The notes below the pieces were generated by a model that saw nothing but the letters and a program-made list of their open reading frames with translations, was not told the DNA's origin and ran no database searches. Position numbers and translations under genes: made by a program. DNA of 64,000 bases, from assembly GCA_965200115.1 (NCBI GenBank), contig OZ241336.1, positions 620,001 to 684,000 on the forward strand, written 5' to 3'. The number at the start of each line of letters is the position of its first letter. Position 1 is the stretch's first letter. This DNA comes from JAPOUP01 sp026708635. GTDB lineage: Bacteria > Pseudomonadota > Alphaproteobacteria > Rhodobacterales > Rhodobacteraceae. Of this stretch, positions 8,740-17,526 are shown in pieces.

Positions 8740-9435
8740 GGATTCGAGACGGACCTGACCGCCGGGGAATACGTTAGGCGCGAGGAGTGGAGGAACGCAA
8801 CCCCTCCGCCCTGCCTCGCGCCCCGCCGCGGGCGCGTCCGCGGGATCGTTCGGCACGGGACCTACGGGCGCGGGACGCCGGTTCCGATGCCCGTCGCCCG
8901 GTTCGACCGCCGCGGCTGCCGGACGACGTTCAGCCGTCTTCCGGACTTCGCCGCGGCCCGCCTTCCTGGCGATCGTCGTCACGATGCGTCCGGACCTGTT
9001 CCGGGGATGCCCGGCGGACCTGCGGGCGATGCGCGCCGCGCTGGGGACGGAGACGCCGCTCGAGGGCCGTGCGGGCAAGGGGCAGGACGGCCGTGCGGGC
9101 ACGCGCGAAGCGAAGCTCCCGGACACGGCACGTCCGCCTCCGGGGCCCGTCTCCAGCGCGAGGCTCAGAGGCGCGGGGCGCATGGCGCGCGGGAGATCGT
9201 GATCGTCTCGGACGGCGCGCCGTGGACCGGGAACACCGCGGACAGGGTCTTCGGCACCGGCAACGTGACGCACATCCTCGACCAGTTCCATGTCCTGGAG
9301 ACCCTGAGGGCCGCGGTCCGGGCCATGGAGCCGGACCCGGCGGAGGAGGAACGGCGTCACGGGCGGCTGAAATCCCTGATCAGGGCGGCTAGGGCCGCGG
9401 CTGACAGGGCAACCGGGAAGTCGGGGCTGGAATAG
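8740..9435 (+). pseudogene. Transposase-like relic
   Basis: The C-terminal part reads REIVIVSDGAPWTGNTADRV followed by FGTGNVTHILDQFHVLE, the pattern around the second catalytic Asp in ISKra4/ISL3-like transposases (DGAxWI...D.FHV). Upstream, a Cys-poor fragment in other frames (HGTYGRGTPVP) hints at the N-terminal region, but the frame is broken and the family is uncertain. It ends at 9435 without a DDE glutamate that I can place. Confidence 0.45.
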
Positions 9436-9581
9436 CGTCGGTGTCCCTTTCGAAGCGCTAGGCCGAGAAGTATGAAGCTATTGAGGCCCGGCCCATTTCG
9501 GAGGGCGAGCGCCTGTCAGCGCCCGATGCGGACGGGGATGGGGATACCTGAAATGCCGCGTAATCGGGACCGGGAAACAAG

Positions 9582-9773
9582 GTGTGTTTCGGGATCGGCG
9601 TTTGGTTTGACGCCAAACGGAACTGCATCAAGATACAGTCGGATGATGCGGGATTCATAACCACCGTCCGCGCCGACCCGTCACTCAAGCGCGGGCATCC
9701 GAACCTGTTCCGCAAGCTGGCCAAGGTCCTGCGGGACAACGGAGCGCCGGCACCATCGGAAACGGATGGGTGA
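9582..9773 (+). CDS. Small hypothetical protein
   Basis: A 63-codon frame starting at GTG, giving an amphipathic, non-repetitive protein (FGIGVWFDAKRNCIKI, then HPNLFRKLAKVLRDNGAPAP). The codon use resembles real genes rather than noise, but there is no clear ribosome-binding site and I do not recognise the family. It lies between a transposase relic and the 38-bp palindrome. Confidence 0.35.
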   Translation: MCFGIGVWFDAKRNCIKIQSDDAGFITTVRADPSLKRGHPNLFRKLAKVLRDNGAPAPSETDG

Positions 9774-9811
9774 GTTTAAGCAATTCCGGACGGTAAAAAA
9801 GCTGCGATTGG

Positions 9812-9849
9812 ATTTCATGTACCATCCCTATAGGGATGGTACATGAAAT
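9812..9849. promoter_or_regulatory. Perfect 38-bp palindrome, probable operator
   Basis: Each 19-bp half is the exact complement of the other: ATTTCATGTACCATCCCTA, then its inverse. A -35-like TTGACA begins three bases after it (9852), and the gene at 9925 starts 75 bases downstream. An autoregulatory operator for that module is the simplest reading; a cruciform or hairpin is also possible. Confidence 0.7.
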
Positions 9850-9851
9850 TC

Positions 9852-9884
9852 TTGACATGGCGCGCGATACCCCCACATTTGTAT
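9852..9884 (+). promoter_or_regulatory. Candidate sigma-70-type promoter of the fic module
   Basis: TTGACA at 9852-9857 is a consensus -35 box. The -10 is unclear; the best options are CATTTG at 9876 or TTGTAT at 9879 with a long spacer. It overlaps nothing but directly abuts the 38-bp palindrome, so a repressor bound there would block it. Confidence 0.4.
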
Positions 9885-9924
9885 GTGTCCGGACCAAGCC
9901 CCAAACCTGAAAGGATGCTCACCA

Positions 9925-10128
9925 ATGTCTCCGGTTGAAAAGATCAAATCCATGACGCGCGCAGAGATCGATCAAATCGAGAAAATGGTTGGCGATCTTC
10001 CGAAACGCGATCTGACGCCGGATGAATACCGCGCCCAAATCATCTCAGGCGCCATGAGCTGCATGAAAAGCCAAAGCGTCGAGACCCGCGCTTTCGTAGA
10101 GGCGGAGTTCAGGAAAAGATTCGGGTAA
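9925..10128 (+). CDS. Small protein upstream of fic, putative antitoxin
   Basis: A 67-residue, highly charged, helical protein. The ATG at 9925 was preferred because AGGA lies ten bases upstream; a longer start at 9883 would lie in the promoter. The stop is three bases before the fic start, so the two are co-transcribed. By position it is the partner of the Fic protein, and small helical proteins in this place often inhibit Fic or dampen it, but the (S/T)xxxE(G/N) inhibitory motif is not evident and I do not recognise the family. Upstream lies the 38-bp palindrome. Confidence 0.55.
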   Translation: MSPVEKIKSMTRAEIDQIEKMVGDLPKRDLTPDEYRAQIISGAMSCMKSQSVETRAFVEAEFRKRFG

Positions 10129-10131
10129 TTC

Positions 10132-10732
10132 ATGGATCTGTATGAACTAACGGGCAGGGACGAAAGTCACCCGTCCTACCATTCCCTCAAAACCTCAAAC
10201 GCGCATCGGTACCAGCACTTTCTTCATTCCACCGTATTGGCGGCGCTGGAAACGGATCGCCCGGTGATCTCCCATTCGATCATCAAGGCTATCAACTTTC
10301 ACGCCATCGCGGGCCTGCATCATGACGCGGGAACGTATCGGCCATGTCAGGTTGCGGTCGGGCCCGCACACACCTCCCGAATTCTACCGTGTCGAGCCGC
10401 TGATGGATGATTTCATCAACATGGTTAACCGAAGGTGGGATTCCACACCCCTTATCGATCTGGCGGCTCTCGCTCTGTGGCGGATCAATTACATTCACCC
10501 GTTCATCAACGGAAACGGTCGAACGGCGAGGGCCGTCTGCTATTTCATCCTGTGCGCGAAGGCCGGTCAAATATTGCCTGGCCGGGAAATCGTGCCGGAA
10601 CTCATGCAGAAAAACGAACACCGACCAGCGTATGAGGCGGCTTTGCGGGAGGCGGATAAGGGCGATATTCATCCCTTAACCGCGTTCGTGGCGGACCTGT
10701 TGCGTATCCAGATTGATTCCGTAGCCACTTGA
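10132..10732 (+). pseudogene. fic: Fic-family AMP transferase, single frameshift
   Basis: The 5' part encodes a Fic N-terminal region ending HAIAGLHHDAGTYRP in one frame. The 3' part, in the next frame, continues RLRSGPHTPPEFYRV and carries the catalytic loop HPFINGNGRTAR, matching HPFxxGNGRxxR. The frame change lies near 10335-10350. Fic proteins transfer AMP to target hydroxyls. All expected parts are present, so one base indel (real, or a sequence error) separates this gene from being whole. Confidence 0.8.
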
Positions 10733-11296
10733 GCGCGCCTCACCACAACCCCAACGCCATCAGTCTTTGCCATTAAGCCGACTGATCCCGAACCGCCGTC
10801 CAGGGCCTTCAGGCCCTCGCGCCGATCCAGGAAACACGCGTTGGCTTTCGTCCGTGCCGGACTGCGGAAAATTCATCCTGTTGGCCTCCATGTCCCCCGT
10901 GCGGTCATCACAGATGAATCTCTTGGCGATATCGAAACGGTTGGTCGCGGGACCGAACAACCGCTCCCGGCAGTCCTTGAGACACACCGCAGTGACCGAA
11001 ACGGCGATTTGAACGGCGAACCCCCATCAACCCACCTTCCCCAGCCGCCTAACAAAGCGCCGCTCGGGTCCGATCTGGCAAGCGGTTGACGACGCGTCCC
11101 TTGGCATGGCTTTCATGTCAGGAAAGGGTTTCAGGGGCGGATAGGCTCTATCCCGACCGCGATCCCCGACGCGCCGGCGCGAGGCCGGACCACATCCGAG
11201 ATGCCCATGACGCATTCTCCGACTGGTGCAGAGGCCCGTCATGGCGCGACACGGTCCCCGGGGATTCCGTGAAAGCGGAGCCCCGGATCACGTCGG
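10733..11296. other. Non-coding stretch between fic and dhaL
   Basis: No gene I can support. A 75-codon minus-strand frame at 10760-10987 has somewhat gene-like composition but no start signal or recognisable motif. No clear terminator hairpin for either neighbour. Confidence 0.4.
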
Positions 11297-11923
11297 CTAC
11301 GGACCCTCTTCACTCTCCCGGTCGACGAGCGCCTTGACGATACCCGCCATCGCAAGCATCCCGGGGTCGTCCATACCCACGCTCCTTTCCCCGAAAATGC
11401 GCGCCCGGCCCACCGTAGCGGGCTTGTCGCGAAAGGCATCGAGAGCTTCGTCAACCGCCCTTGCCGCCGCATCGGCCAGCTCGCCGGGATCGCTCTTTCC
11501 CGTGGTCGCGGCGACCACGGCATCAAGGCTGTCCAGAACGGTCTTGCCGCCGAGCTCGGCCTTTCCGAGGGCCTGCATCGCATCTCGGGCGGCGCCGGCA
11601 AGGGCGGGAACTTCGCCCGGCGCGATCTCGACCCGACCCTTCGTCGCCTTGGCGACGGCCATCACGCCTTTGGCCAGAAGCGTACCGTAGGACGATCCCG
11701 AGGACCTGGTGAAGGCCAGCGCGCACGCCAGGAACGCCATGCCGAGGTCGTCCGGGAGGGCTTCGGCATCCCTCACGATCGCCCTCATCCCCCGCGTCAT
11801 CGTCACGCCGAGATCGCCGTCCCCGAGTGCGCCGTCGGCGGCGTTCAGCATCTCGAAATCGCGCTCCATCGCCGCCGTGACACGGTCTATGCCGGCCAGA
11901 ACCGCGACGCGGTCGATGGTCAT
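11297..11923 (-). CDS. dhaL: Dihydroxyacetone kinase subunit DhaL
   Basis: A 208-residue all-helical nucleotide-binding subunit. The Mg-ADP site motif DGALGDGDLGVTM is near residue 30, and SSGSSYGTLLAKG and the TVGRARIFGERSVGMDDPG C-terminal motif are present. DhaL carries ADP/ATP and phosphorylates the substrate bound covalently to DhaK. The ATG overlaps the dhaK stop (ATGA). No DhaM (PTS donor) gene is in the operon, so ATP-dependent action, as in DhaK-DhaL type tetrulose/ketose kinases, is likely. It is the last gene of the import operon. Confidence 0.92.
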   Translation of the reverse strand: MTIDRVAVLAGIDRVTAAMERDFEMLNAADGALGDGDLGVTMTRGMRAIVRDAEALPDDLGMAFLACALAFTRSSGSSYGTLLAKGVMAVAKATKGRVEIAPGEVPALAGAARDAMQALGKAELGGKTVLDSLDAVVAATTGKSDPGELADAAARAVDEALDAFRDKPATVGRARIFGERSVGMDDPGMLAMAGIVKALVDRESEEGP

Positions 11924-12921
11924 CCGACCCTCCAGAACGCGCAGTCGCAGGGAGCCTTGAGAAGGGCTTCGGTCTCCGGGTCGAGCCTGCAGAGCGTGAA
12001 AGAGACCCCGGACATCTCCATCGAGGTCGCGTAGCGCCCGACAAGCGGCATGACGATGGCGGCCCCGGCGCTCTCAAGGCGGGCCCTGACGACGTTGTAC
12101 AGGATGTAGAGTTCTTCGGGTGGCGTGGCCCCGAGGCTGTTAACCATCACCGACACCCTGTCGCCGGAGCCGGGGCGCATGTCCGCGAGAAGCCGGTCCA
12201 TCATCTCGCCGGCGATCTCGTCGGCGGGCCGGAGCTTGCCGCGCCAGACGCCGGGCTCGCCATGAATGCCCATGCCCATCTCGATCTCGTCCTCGGCGAT
12301 CTCGAAGGTGGGTCTGCCCGCCTGGGGGACCGTGCAGGGCCCCAAGGCCACCCCGATGGAACGGCAGGCGTCCGCCGCCTTCCGGGCGACCGCAGTCACC
12401 GCGTCGAGGTCGCGACCCTCCTCCGCGGCGGCGCCGGCGATCTTGAACGCGTAGACCATGCCGGCCACGCCCCGGCGCTTTTCGGCCTCCTCCGGCGGTG
12501 CCGAAGCCACGTCATCGGCGAGAAGGACGGTGGTGCAGGCGATGTCGTCGAACTCGACAAGATCGCCGGCCATGTCGAAGTTCATGACATCACCACCATA
12601 GTTTCCGTAAAGCCTGAGAACGCCCGCGCCGCTGTCGGCGGCGCGGATCGCGTCAGCCATCTGTTCCGCCGAGGGCGATGAGAAGACGTCGCCGATCGCG
12701 CAGGCGTCGAGAAGCCCCGCGCCGACATAGCCCGTGAAGACCGGGAGGTGACCCGATCCCCCGCCCGTCACGATGCCGACCTTGCCCGCCTTGCCGGGCA
12801 CGGCCCGCGCGACCACCTTCCCGCTCTCGCCGTGGAGCCGGTAATGTTCGGGATGGGCGGCGACGAGGCCCGCGAGCATCTCGTCGACGTAGTCTTCGGG
12901 CGCGTTCAGGATCTTTTTCAT
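11920..12921 (-). CDS. dhaK: Dihydroxyacetone kinase subunit DhaK
   Basis: A 333-residue substrate-binding subunit. GIVTGGGSGHLPVFTGYVG near the N-terminus, VLRLYGNYGGDVMNFDMA and the substrate-binding His in MGMGIHGEPGVWR are diagnostic of DhaK. That His forms a hemiaminal with the ketose substrate. The ATG at 12921 was chosen because GGAGG lies six bases upstream; an ATG four codons earlier would lie inside that site. It sits 13 bases after the permease gene and overlaps dhaL, in one leftward operon with a ribose-type ABC importer. Substrate may be dihydroxyacetone or a tetrulose/pentulose. Confidence 0.93.
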   Translation of the reverse strand: MKKILNAPEDYVDEMLAGLVAAHPEHYRLHGESGKVVARAVPGKAGKVGIVTGGGSGHLPVFTGYVGAGLLDACAIGDVFSSPSAEQMADAIRAADSGAGVLRLYGNYGGDVMNFDMAGDLVEFDDIACTTVLLADDVASAPPEEAEKRRGVAGMVYAFKIAGAAAEEGRDLDAVTAVARKAADACRSIGVALGPCTVPQAGRPTFEIAEDEIEMGMGIHGEPGVWRGKLRPADEIAGEMMDRLLADMRPGSGDRVSVMVNSLGATPPEELYILYNVVRARLESAGAAIVMPLVGRYATSMEMSGVSFTLCRLDPETEALLKAPCDCAFWRVG

Positions 12922-12934
12922 TTTTTCCTCCATT

Positions 12935-13951
12935 CTAGCTGGACTTGAACGGCCCGCGGCGGGTCCGGAATCCAGCCCAGTTGGTTGTGTTGACGACCAT
13001 CACGAAGATCAAGAGGCCGCCCCAGATGAGTTCGCGGGCGAAATTCGAGACCTGGAGCATGTTGAGCCCGCTTGAGAGAAACTGCATCGACAGGACCGCG
13101 AGGACGACGCCGACCACCCTGCCGTAACCGCCGTAGGGATTCACGCCGCCAAGCACGGCTATGAGAACGGCGAGGAGGAGATAGCTCGACCCGTAATCGG
13201 CCTTCGCCGAGTTAGCGCGGCTCATGATTATCATTCCCGCAACCGAGGAGAACATCCCCGCGATTACGTACACGCGGAGGAGAATGCGGTCGATGTCGAT
13301 AGCGGCGCATAGCGCGGCCAGCGGGTTCGCGCCGTACATGGTGATGCGGAGACCGAACCCGGTGCGGGTGAGGAGGACGTGCAGGCCGGCGGCGAGGATC
13401 GCGAAGAGGATAAGCGGGACCGGGACGAGGAGGATCCGCGCGTTGCCGATCACGAAGACGATGTCGGGAAAGCCCATTACGGCGCTGCCGCCAGTCATCG
13501 CCACGGCAAGGCCGGTGAAGACGAGACCTGAGCCCAGGGTCGCGAGGATGGGCGGGAGGCCGAAACGGGAGACGAGGATGCCGTTCACTAACCCGGCCGT
13601 CGCCCCGACCGTCAGCGCCGCGAGCAGGGCGAGGGCAAGCCAAATGAACGCGAGCCCGCCCGTCGTCTCAGGATCGGCGAAGGCGGTGAGGATGACCGCG
13701 GCGACCACTGCCGAGAGGTTCGCCACGCCAACGACCGAGAGGTCTATCCCCCCGGTCATCATCGTGACGGTCATCGCAAGCGCCAGGATCGCGAACTCGG
13801 GAAACTGGAAAGCCATCGAGGTGAGGTTCTGAGGCGACAGGAACCGGTCAGGGGAAAGGGCCGCCATGAGGGAGAAGACCAGCACGGCGATGACCGCGAG
13901 CCGGAATTCCGGCGCCTCGGTCAGCCTTGCTTCGGTGCGCGACCCGCTCAT
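12935..13951 (-). CDS. Ribose-type ABC transporter permease (second)
   Basis: A 338-residue inner-membrane protein of the RbsC family with about eight to ten hydrophobic segments. MTVTMMTGGIDLSVVGVANLSA and NGILVSRFGLPPILATLGS are the conserved RbsC/AraH motifs, and the cytoplasmic loop YGANPLAALCAAIDIDR is the coupling region to the ATPase. It is ten bases downstream of the other permease; the two probably form a heterodimeric channel. Confidence 0.9.
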   Translation of the reverse strand: MSGSRTEARLTEAPEFRLAVIAVLVFSLMAALSPDRFLSPQNLTSMAFQFPEFAILALAMTVTMMTGGIDLSVVGVANLSAVVAAVILTAFADPETTGGLAFIWLALALLAALTVGATAGLVNGILVSRFGLPPILATLGSGLVFTGLAVAMTGGSAVMGFPDIVFVIGNARILLVPVPLILFAILAAGLHVLLTRTGFGLRITMYGANPLAALCAAIDIDRILLRVYVIAGMFSSVAGMIIMSRANSAKADYGSSYLLLAVLIAVLGGVNPYGGYGRVVGVVLAVLSMQFLSSGLNMLQVSNFARELIWGGLLIFVMVVNTTNWAGFRTRRGPFKSS

Positions 13952-13961
13952 GCCCTTCCCC

Positions 13962-14948
13962 TCAGCCCGCCCGCGCCGCGGCGCGCTTGGCCTGGAAGGC
14001 GGGTAGGCCGGTGCCCAGCAGGATGAGAAGGCCTATGGTCACCGATTGCCAGGTCGAAGGGATGCCGATCACGATCAGGCTGTTCTGCACCAGAACGATA
14101 AGCGCGACGCCGAGCAGCGTGCCGGTGATCGTGCCATAGCCGCCGACGAGGCGCGCGCCGCCAAGCACCACGGCGGCAATCACCGAGAGTTCGAGACCCA
14201 CAAGCGAGAATGGATCGGCCATCCGCCCCATGGAACCTTGGAGAATGCCCGCGAGCCCCGCGAGCGCGCCGACATAGACGTAGACGAAGAACTGGATCCG
14301 GCGAACGTTGATGCCGATCCGACGGGCGCTTTCGACCGATCCACCGATGGCGAAGATCGACCGGCCGAGCATCGTCTTGTGGAGGATGAAGGCTGTCAGG
14401 AAGACGACGAGAGCGAGCGCCGCGAGCGCCCATGGCAGGGCGTAGAAGTCGCCGCCTTCGGTGGTTCCGCGGGCGATCATCATCCGTGAGAAGTTCCGCA
14501 TTTCCGGCGGCAGGGCGGAGATGCGCTCCGAGCCGACGAAGGTTAGCAGGCATCCCCGGAAGACCGAGAGCGTGCCCAAAGTGACGATAAGGGTCGGAAG
14601 GCCGAAGCCAGCGATGAAGATGCCGTTGATCGCGCCCAGCCCCGCGCCGACAAGGATAGACGCGGCGAAGATCAGGTACCACGGCATGTCGGGCCACAGG
14701 GCGAGCGACAGGGTCGTCGTGACGTACATGGCCGAGACGGCAACAGCGGTGAAGCTCACGTCGATCCCCCCGGAGATCAAGACGAGCATCGCGCCGGTGG
14801 CGAGAATGCCCAGTACGATGGAGGCGCGCAGCAGGTCCGAGAGTGTGGTTACGGTCAGAAAGTTCGGGTCAGATGCCGTCGCCACGATGCAGAAAAGCGC
14901 GATAACCACCGCCACGAGGGTTTCGTTGCGCGTGAGGACCCCGGTCAC
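13962..14948 (-). CDS. Ribose-type ABC transporter permease (first)
   Basis: A 328-residue RbsC-family permease. ATGAMLVLISGGIDVSFTAV, NGIFIAGFGLPTLIVTLGTL and the coupling loop GGSVESARRIGINVRRIQ are visible. Its ATG overlaps the end of the ATPase gene by ATGA. It differs clearly from the second permease, so the operon encodes a heteromeric membrane domain. Confidence 0.9.
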   Translation of the reverse strand: MTGVLTRNETLVAVVIALFCIVATASDPNFLTVTTLSDLLRASIVLGILATGAMLVLISGGIDVSFTAVAVSAMYVTTTLSLALWPDMPWYLIFAASILVGAGLGAINGIFIAGFGLPTLIVTLGTLSVFRGCLLTFVGSERISALPPEMRNFSRMMIARGTTEGGDFYALPWALAALALVVFLTAFILHKTMLGRSIFAIGGSVESARRIGINVRRIQFFVYVYVGALAGLAGILQGSMGRMADPFSLVGLELSVIAAVVLGGARLVGGYGTITGTLLGVALIVLVQNSLIVIGIPSTWQSVTIGLLILLGTGLPAFQAKRAAARAG

Positions 14949-16441
14949 GAGGCGAGCCTGTGCGCGAGCTCGTCTTCGGTCACCGAGCCGGCCCCGATCT
15001 CCTCGACCATCCGGCCGCCCTTCATAACGAGGATGCGGTGGCAGGTGGCCAGAAGCTCGGGCAGGTCATCGGAGATCACGATCACCCCGAGGCCCCTCGC
15101 CCCGAGGTCGCGGATGATGTCGTGTATGTCGGCCTTCGATCCCACGTCGACACCGACGCTCGGGCCGTTGAGAACGAGAACCCGGGGGGCCCGCGCCATC
15201 CAGCGGGCGAGCACCACCCGCTGCTGGTTGCCGCCCGAGAGCGACTGGACAGGCGCGGCGACCGACGGGGCTTTCACCTTCAGGCGACGAAGCCAACCGG
15301 ACGCTTCCGCGGCAAGCGCGCGATGTTGGAGAAACCCGCCGCGCTCGTGGTCACCGAGGCGACCGACGGCGACGTTGCGGAGAATCGACTGGGTGAGAAA
15401 GAGCCCCTCGGTCAGGCGGTCTTCCGGGACGTACCCGATGCGGGCCTCGGACGCCGCGACTGGGTCGCCGAGCGGAACGTCGGCGCCGTTCACCGCGATC
15501 CGGCCGCTTTCGGGGGCCACAAGACCGAATAGGGACTTGGCCAGCGAGGTCCGCCCGCTGCCCAAAAGCCCCGTGATGCCGAGCACCTCACCGGCGCTCA
15601 GGTCGAAGCTGACGTTCCTGAAGGAGCCGGGCTTGTCGAGCGCCTCTACCCTGAGCAGCGTGTCGCCACTATCCGGAACGGGCCCCGGCGCGGCGTCGCG
15701 AACCTCCCGGCCGGTCATATGCATGGCTAGCGAGGCGGTGTCGAAGGTTCCGGCCGGACCCTCGACGACCTTCCTGCCGTTCCGAAGCACCACGACCCTT
15801 TCGCTCACCTCGAGCACCTCGGCCAGCTTATGGCTCACGAACACCACCGCAACGCCCTGTTCCTTGAGGAGCCGGATGATGCCCAGAAGCGCGCGGACCT
15901 CCCGCTCCGTAAGCGAGGCGGTGGGTTCGTCCATTATGATGAGCCGCGCCTCGCAGGCCAGCGCGCGGCAGATCGCGACGATCTGCTTATGGGCGACGGG
16001 CAGGGTTTCCAGCCTGGCGCGAAGAGGGATATCCACCCCGACCCGGTCAAGGACGGACCGCGCGGCGGCGCGCGCCGAACGGGCGCTGAAGAACCGCCGG
16101 CGCCCGGCGAGTTCTCCGGCAAAGGCGATGTTTTCCGCGACGGTGAGGTTCGGAAAGAGCGAGAAGTCCTGGAAGATCACCATCAGGCCCGCCGCCGTCG
16201 CCATGCGGGGGGAAAACCGGGACATCGTCTTGCCGCCGATGCGAATCTCGCCGGCGGAGGCCGGCTCGACACCCGACAGGATCTTGATGAGGGTCGATTT
16301 CCCGGAGCCGTTCTCGCCCGCGAGACAGACCGCCTCTCCCGCGGCTACCGTCAGGTCGACGCCCTCAAGAGCGGTGACACCGGCGTAATGCTTGGTGACA
16401 CCCTTCATTTCGACAAATGCGCCGGTCTGGGGCTGATCCAT
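14945..16441 (-). CDS. Sugar ABC transporter ATP-binding protein (RbsA/MglA type)
   Basis: A 498-residue tandem ATPase. The N-terminal half has Walker A GENGSGKST, the signature-region residues before Walker B LIIMDEPTASLT; the C-terminal half has GLLGSGRTS, LSGGNQQRVVLARW and VLVLNGPSVGVD. As usual for this family the second Walker A is degenerate, and the second Walker B has Asn-Gly in place of the usual Asn-Glu/Asp-Glu, so only the first site may hydrolyse. It drives import through the two following permeases. Confidence 0.93.
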   Translation of the reverse strand: MDQPQTGAFVEMKGVTKHYAGVTALEGVDLTVAAGEAVCLAGENGSGKSTLIKILSGVEPASAGEIRIGGKTMSRFSPRMATAAGLMVIFQDFSLFPNLTVAENIAFAGELAGRRRFFSARSARAAARSVLDRVGVDIPLRARLETLPVAHKQIVAICRALACEARLIIMDEPTASLTEREVRALLGIIRLLKEQGVAVVFVSHKLAEVLEVSERVVVLRNGRKVVEGPAGTFDTASLAMHMTGREVRDAAPGPVPDSGDTLLRVEALDKPGSFRNVSFDLSAGEVLGITGLLGSGRTSLAKSLFGLVAPESGRIAVNGADVPLGDPVAASEARIGYVPEDRLTEGLFLTQSILRNVAVGRLGDHERGGFLQHRALAAEASGWLRRLKVKAPSVAAPVQSLSGGNQQRVVLARWMARAPRVLVLNGPSVGVDVGSKADIHDIIRDLGARGLGVIVISDDLPELLATCHRILVMKGGRMVEEIGAGSVTEDELAHRLAS

Positions 16442-16486
16442 CTCGGGGTCGGGTGCGTGCGTTGCCGACGTCGTTCGGTCCCTGTT

Positions 16487-16515
16487 GCGGGGCGGCGGAT
16501 AGACCGCCGCCCCGC
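16487..16515. promoter_or_regulatory. Intercistronic GC-rich hairpin after the binding-protein gene
   Basis: A perfect 12-bp stem (GCGGGGCGGCGG, loop ATAGA, then the complement) in the 83-base gap between the binding-protein stop and the ATPase start. No T-tract follows, so it is better read as an mRNA-stabilising or partial attenuation structure that keeps the binding protein more abundant than the membrane parts. Confidence 0.65.
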
Positions 16516-16524
16516 ACGACCGTC

Positions 16525-17526
16525 TCAGAACGGGTAGTCGTCCATGTTGTCGGCGTTCACGTTAACCCAAGCCTGACCGTAAATCACCTTTCCGTCGAGG
16601 GTGACGTTCTCATAGCCCGGTAACCCGAGATCCATTCCGTCCGTGACTTCCTCGCCGTCGATCACCATCTGCGCGACCATGTTCATCGCGTAGCCCGCGA
16701 CCGAGGGATCCCAGAAGCCGATGCCGTCAACGGCGCCGGTCTCGATATACTGGCCCGCGATGGAGGGAAGCGACGTGCCGAAGACGCAGGTCCCGTCCTC
16801 AAGACCCCTCTCCTCGATGGCGAGCCCGATCCCCGCGACGTCGGTCGACGCCGAGCCCTGCATACCCTTGACGCTCGGGAAGGCGCGGAGAACCTCCTGG
16901 GCCTTTTCATAGGCGTTCTGGGCGTCGTCGAAGGTCTCGTTCCTATCGCCAACGAGCGTCATGTCCGGGTAGTTCGCCTCCTGATGCGCGATGGCACCGT
17001 CCACCCACTGGTTGTGGGTCTGGGACGTAAGCGACCCCACGAAGACGGCATACTCGCCCTCACCGCCCATGCAGGTGGCGAGCTGTTCCATCAAGTTCGC
17101 GCCGAAGTCCTCGTTGACGAATGCTTCGATGTCATAAGCCGTGTTCTGCTGGCTCGCTGCTTCGTGGGTAACCACCGCGATACCCTGCTCCATCGCCCTG
17201 GCAAGGACCGGCTCGATGGCCTCGGGCGACATCGGCACGACCGCGAGCGCGTCCACCCCTTGGGCGATCATATCCTCTATGAGGGCCACCTGCTGCTGGG
17301 GGTCCGCCTGGGCCGGACCCACCTGGAACGCATTCACCCCCCTGTCAGCGGCATACTGGTTCACGCCCTCCTCCATGCGGTTGAACCACTGGATGCCGGC
17401 GATCTTGACCACGGTGGCGATCGACGGCCCGTCCTGCGCGCGGACGGGGCCCGCGGCAAGGGTTGCGGCGGCCCCGGTCGCCGCCAGGATTGAAACGGCT
17501 TTCTTCATTGTTTTTCTCGTCTTCAT
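16525..17526 (-). CDS. Sugar ABC transporter substrate-binding protein
   Basis: A 333-residue periplasmic protein of the Peripla_BP_4 (RbsB-like) family. A signal peptide (MKTRKTMKKAVSILAATGAA, cleavage near GPVRAQDG) is followed by the ligand domain: VKIAGIQWFNRMEEGV, GPAQADPQQQVALIEDMIAQ, VVPMSPEAIEPVLARA and FGTSLPSIAGQYIETGAVDG. ATG at 17526 was taken in place of 17529 because GGAGG is then six bases upstream. It is the first gene of the operon ending in dhaKL; ligand identity (sugar, polyol or autoinducer-like) is not visible. Confidence 0.9.
   Translation of the reverse strand: MKTRKTMKKAVSILAATGAAATLAAGPVRAQDGPSIATVVKIAGIQWFNRMEEGVNQYAADRGVNAFQVGPAQADPQQQVALIEDMIAQGVDALAVVPMSPEAIEPVLARAMEQGIAVVTHEAASQQNTAYDIEAFVNEDFGANLMEQLATCMGGEGEYAVFVGSLTSQTHNQWVDGAIAHQEANYPDMTLVGDRNETFDDAQNAYEKAQEVLRAFPSVKGMQGSASTDVAGIGLAIEERGLEDGTCVFGTSLPSIAGQYIETGAVDGIGFWDPSVAGYAMNMVAQMVIDGEEVTDGMDLGLPGYENVTLDGKVIYGQAWVNVNADNMDDYPF

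Noticed and set aside
9416..9433. 18-bp identity (gggaagtcggggctggaa) between 9416 and 50419
   Set aside because: Short, GC-rich, with no extended homology around it; most likely chance.
10760..10987. Possible 75-codon minus-strand gene
   Set aside because: No start signal, no motif, and flanked by non-coding DNA; left as intergenic.
11905..17526. AI-2 (Lsr) uptake operon
   Set aside because: The importer is of the right superfamily, but there is no LsrK, LsrF or LsrG; DhaK/DhaL point to a ketose.
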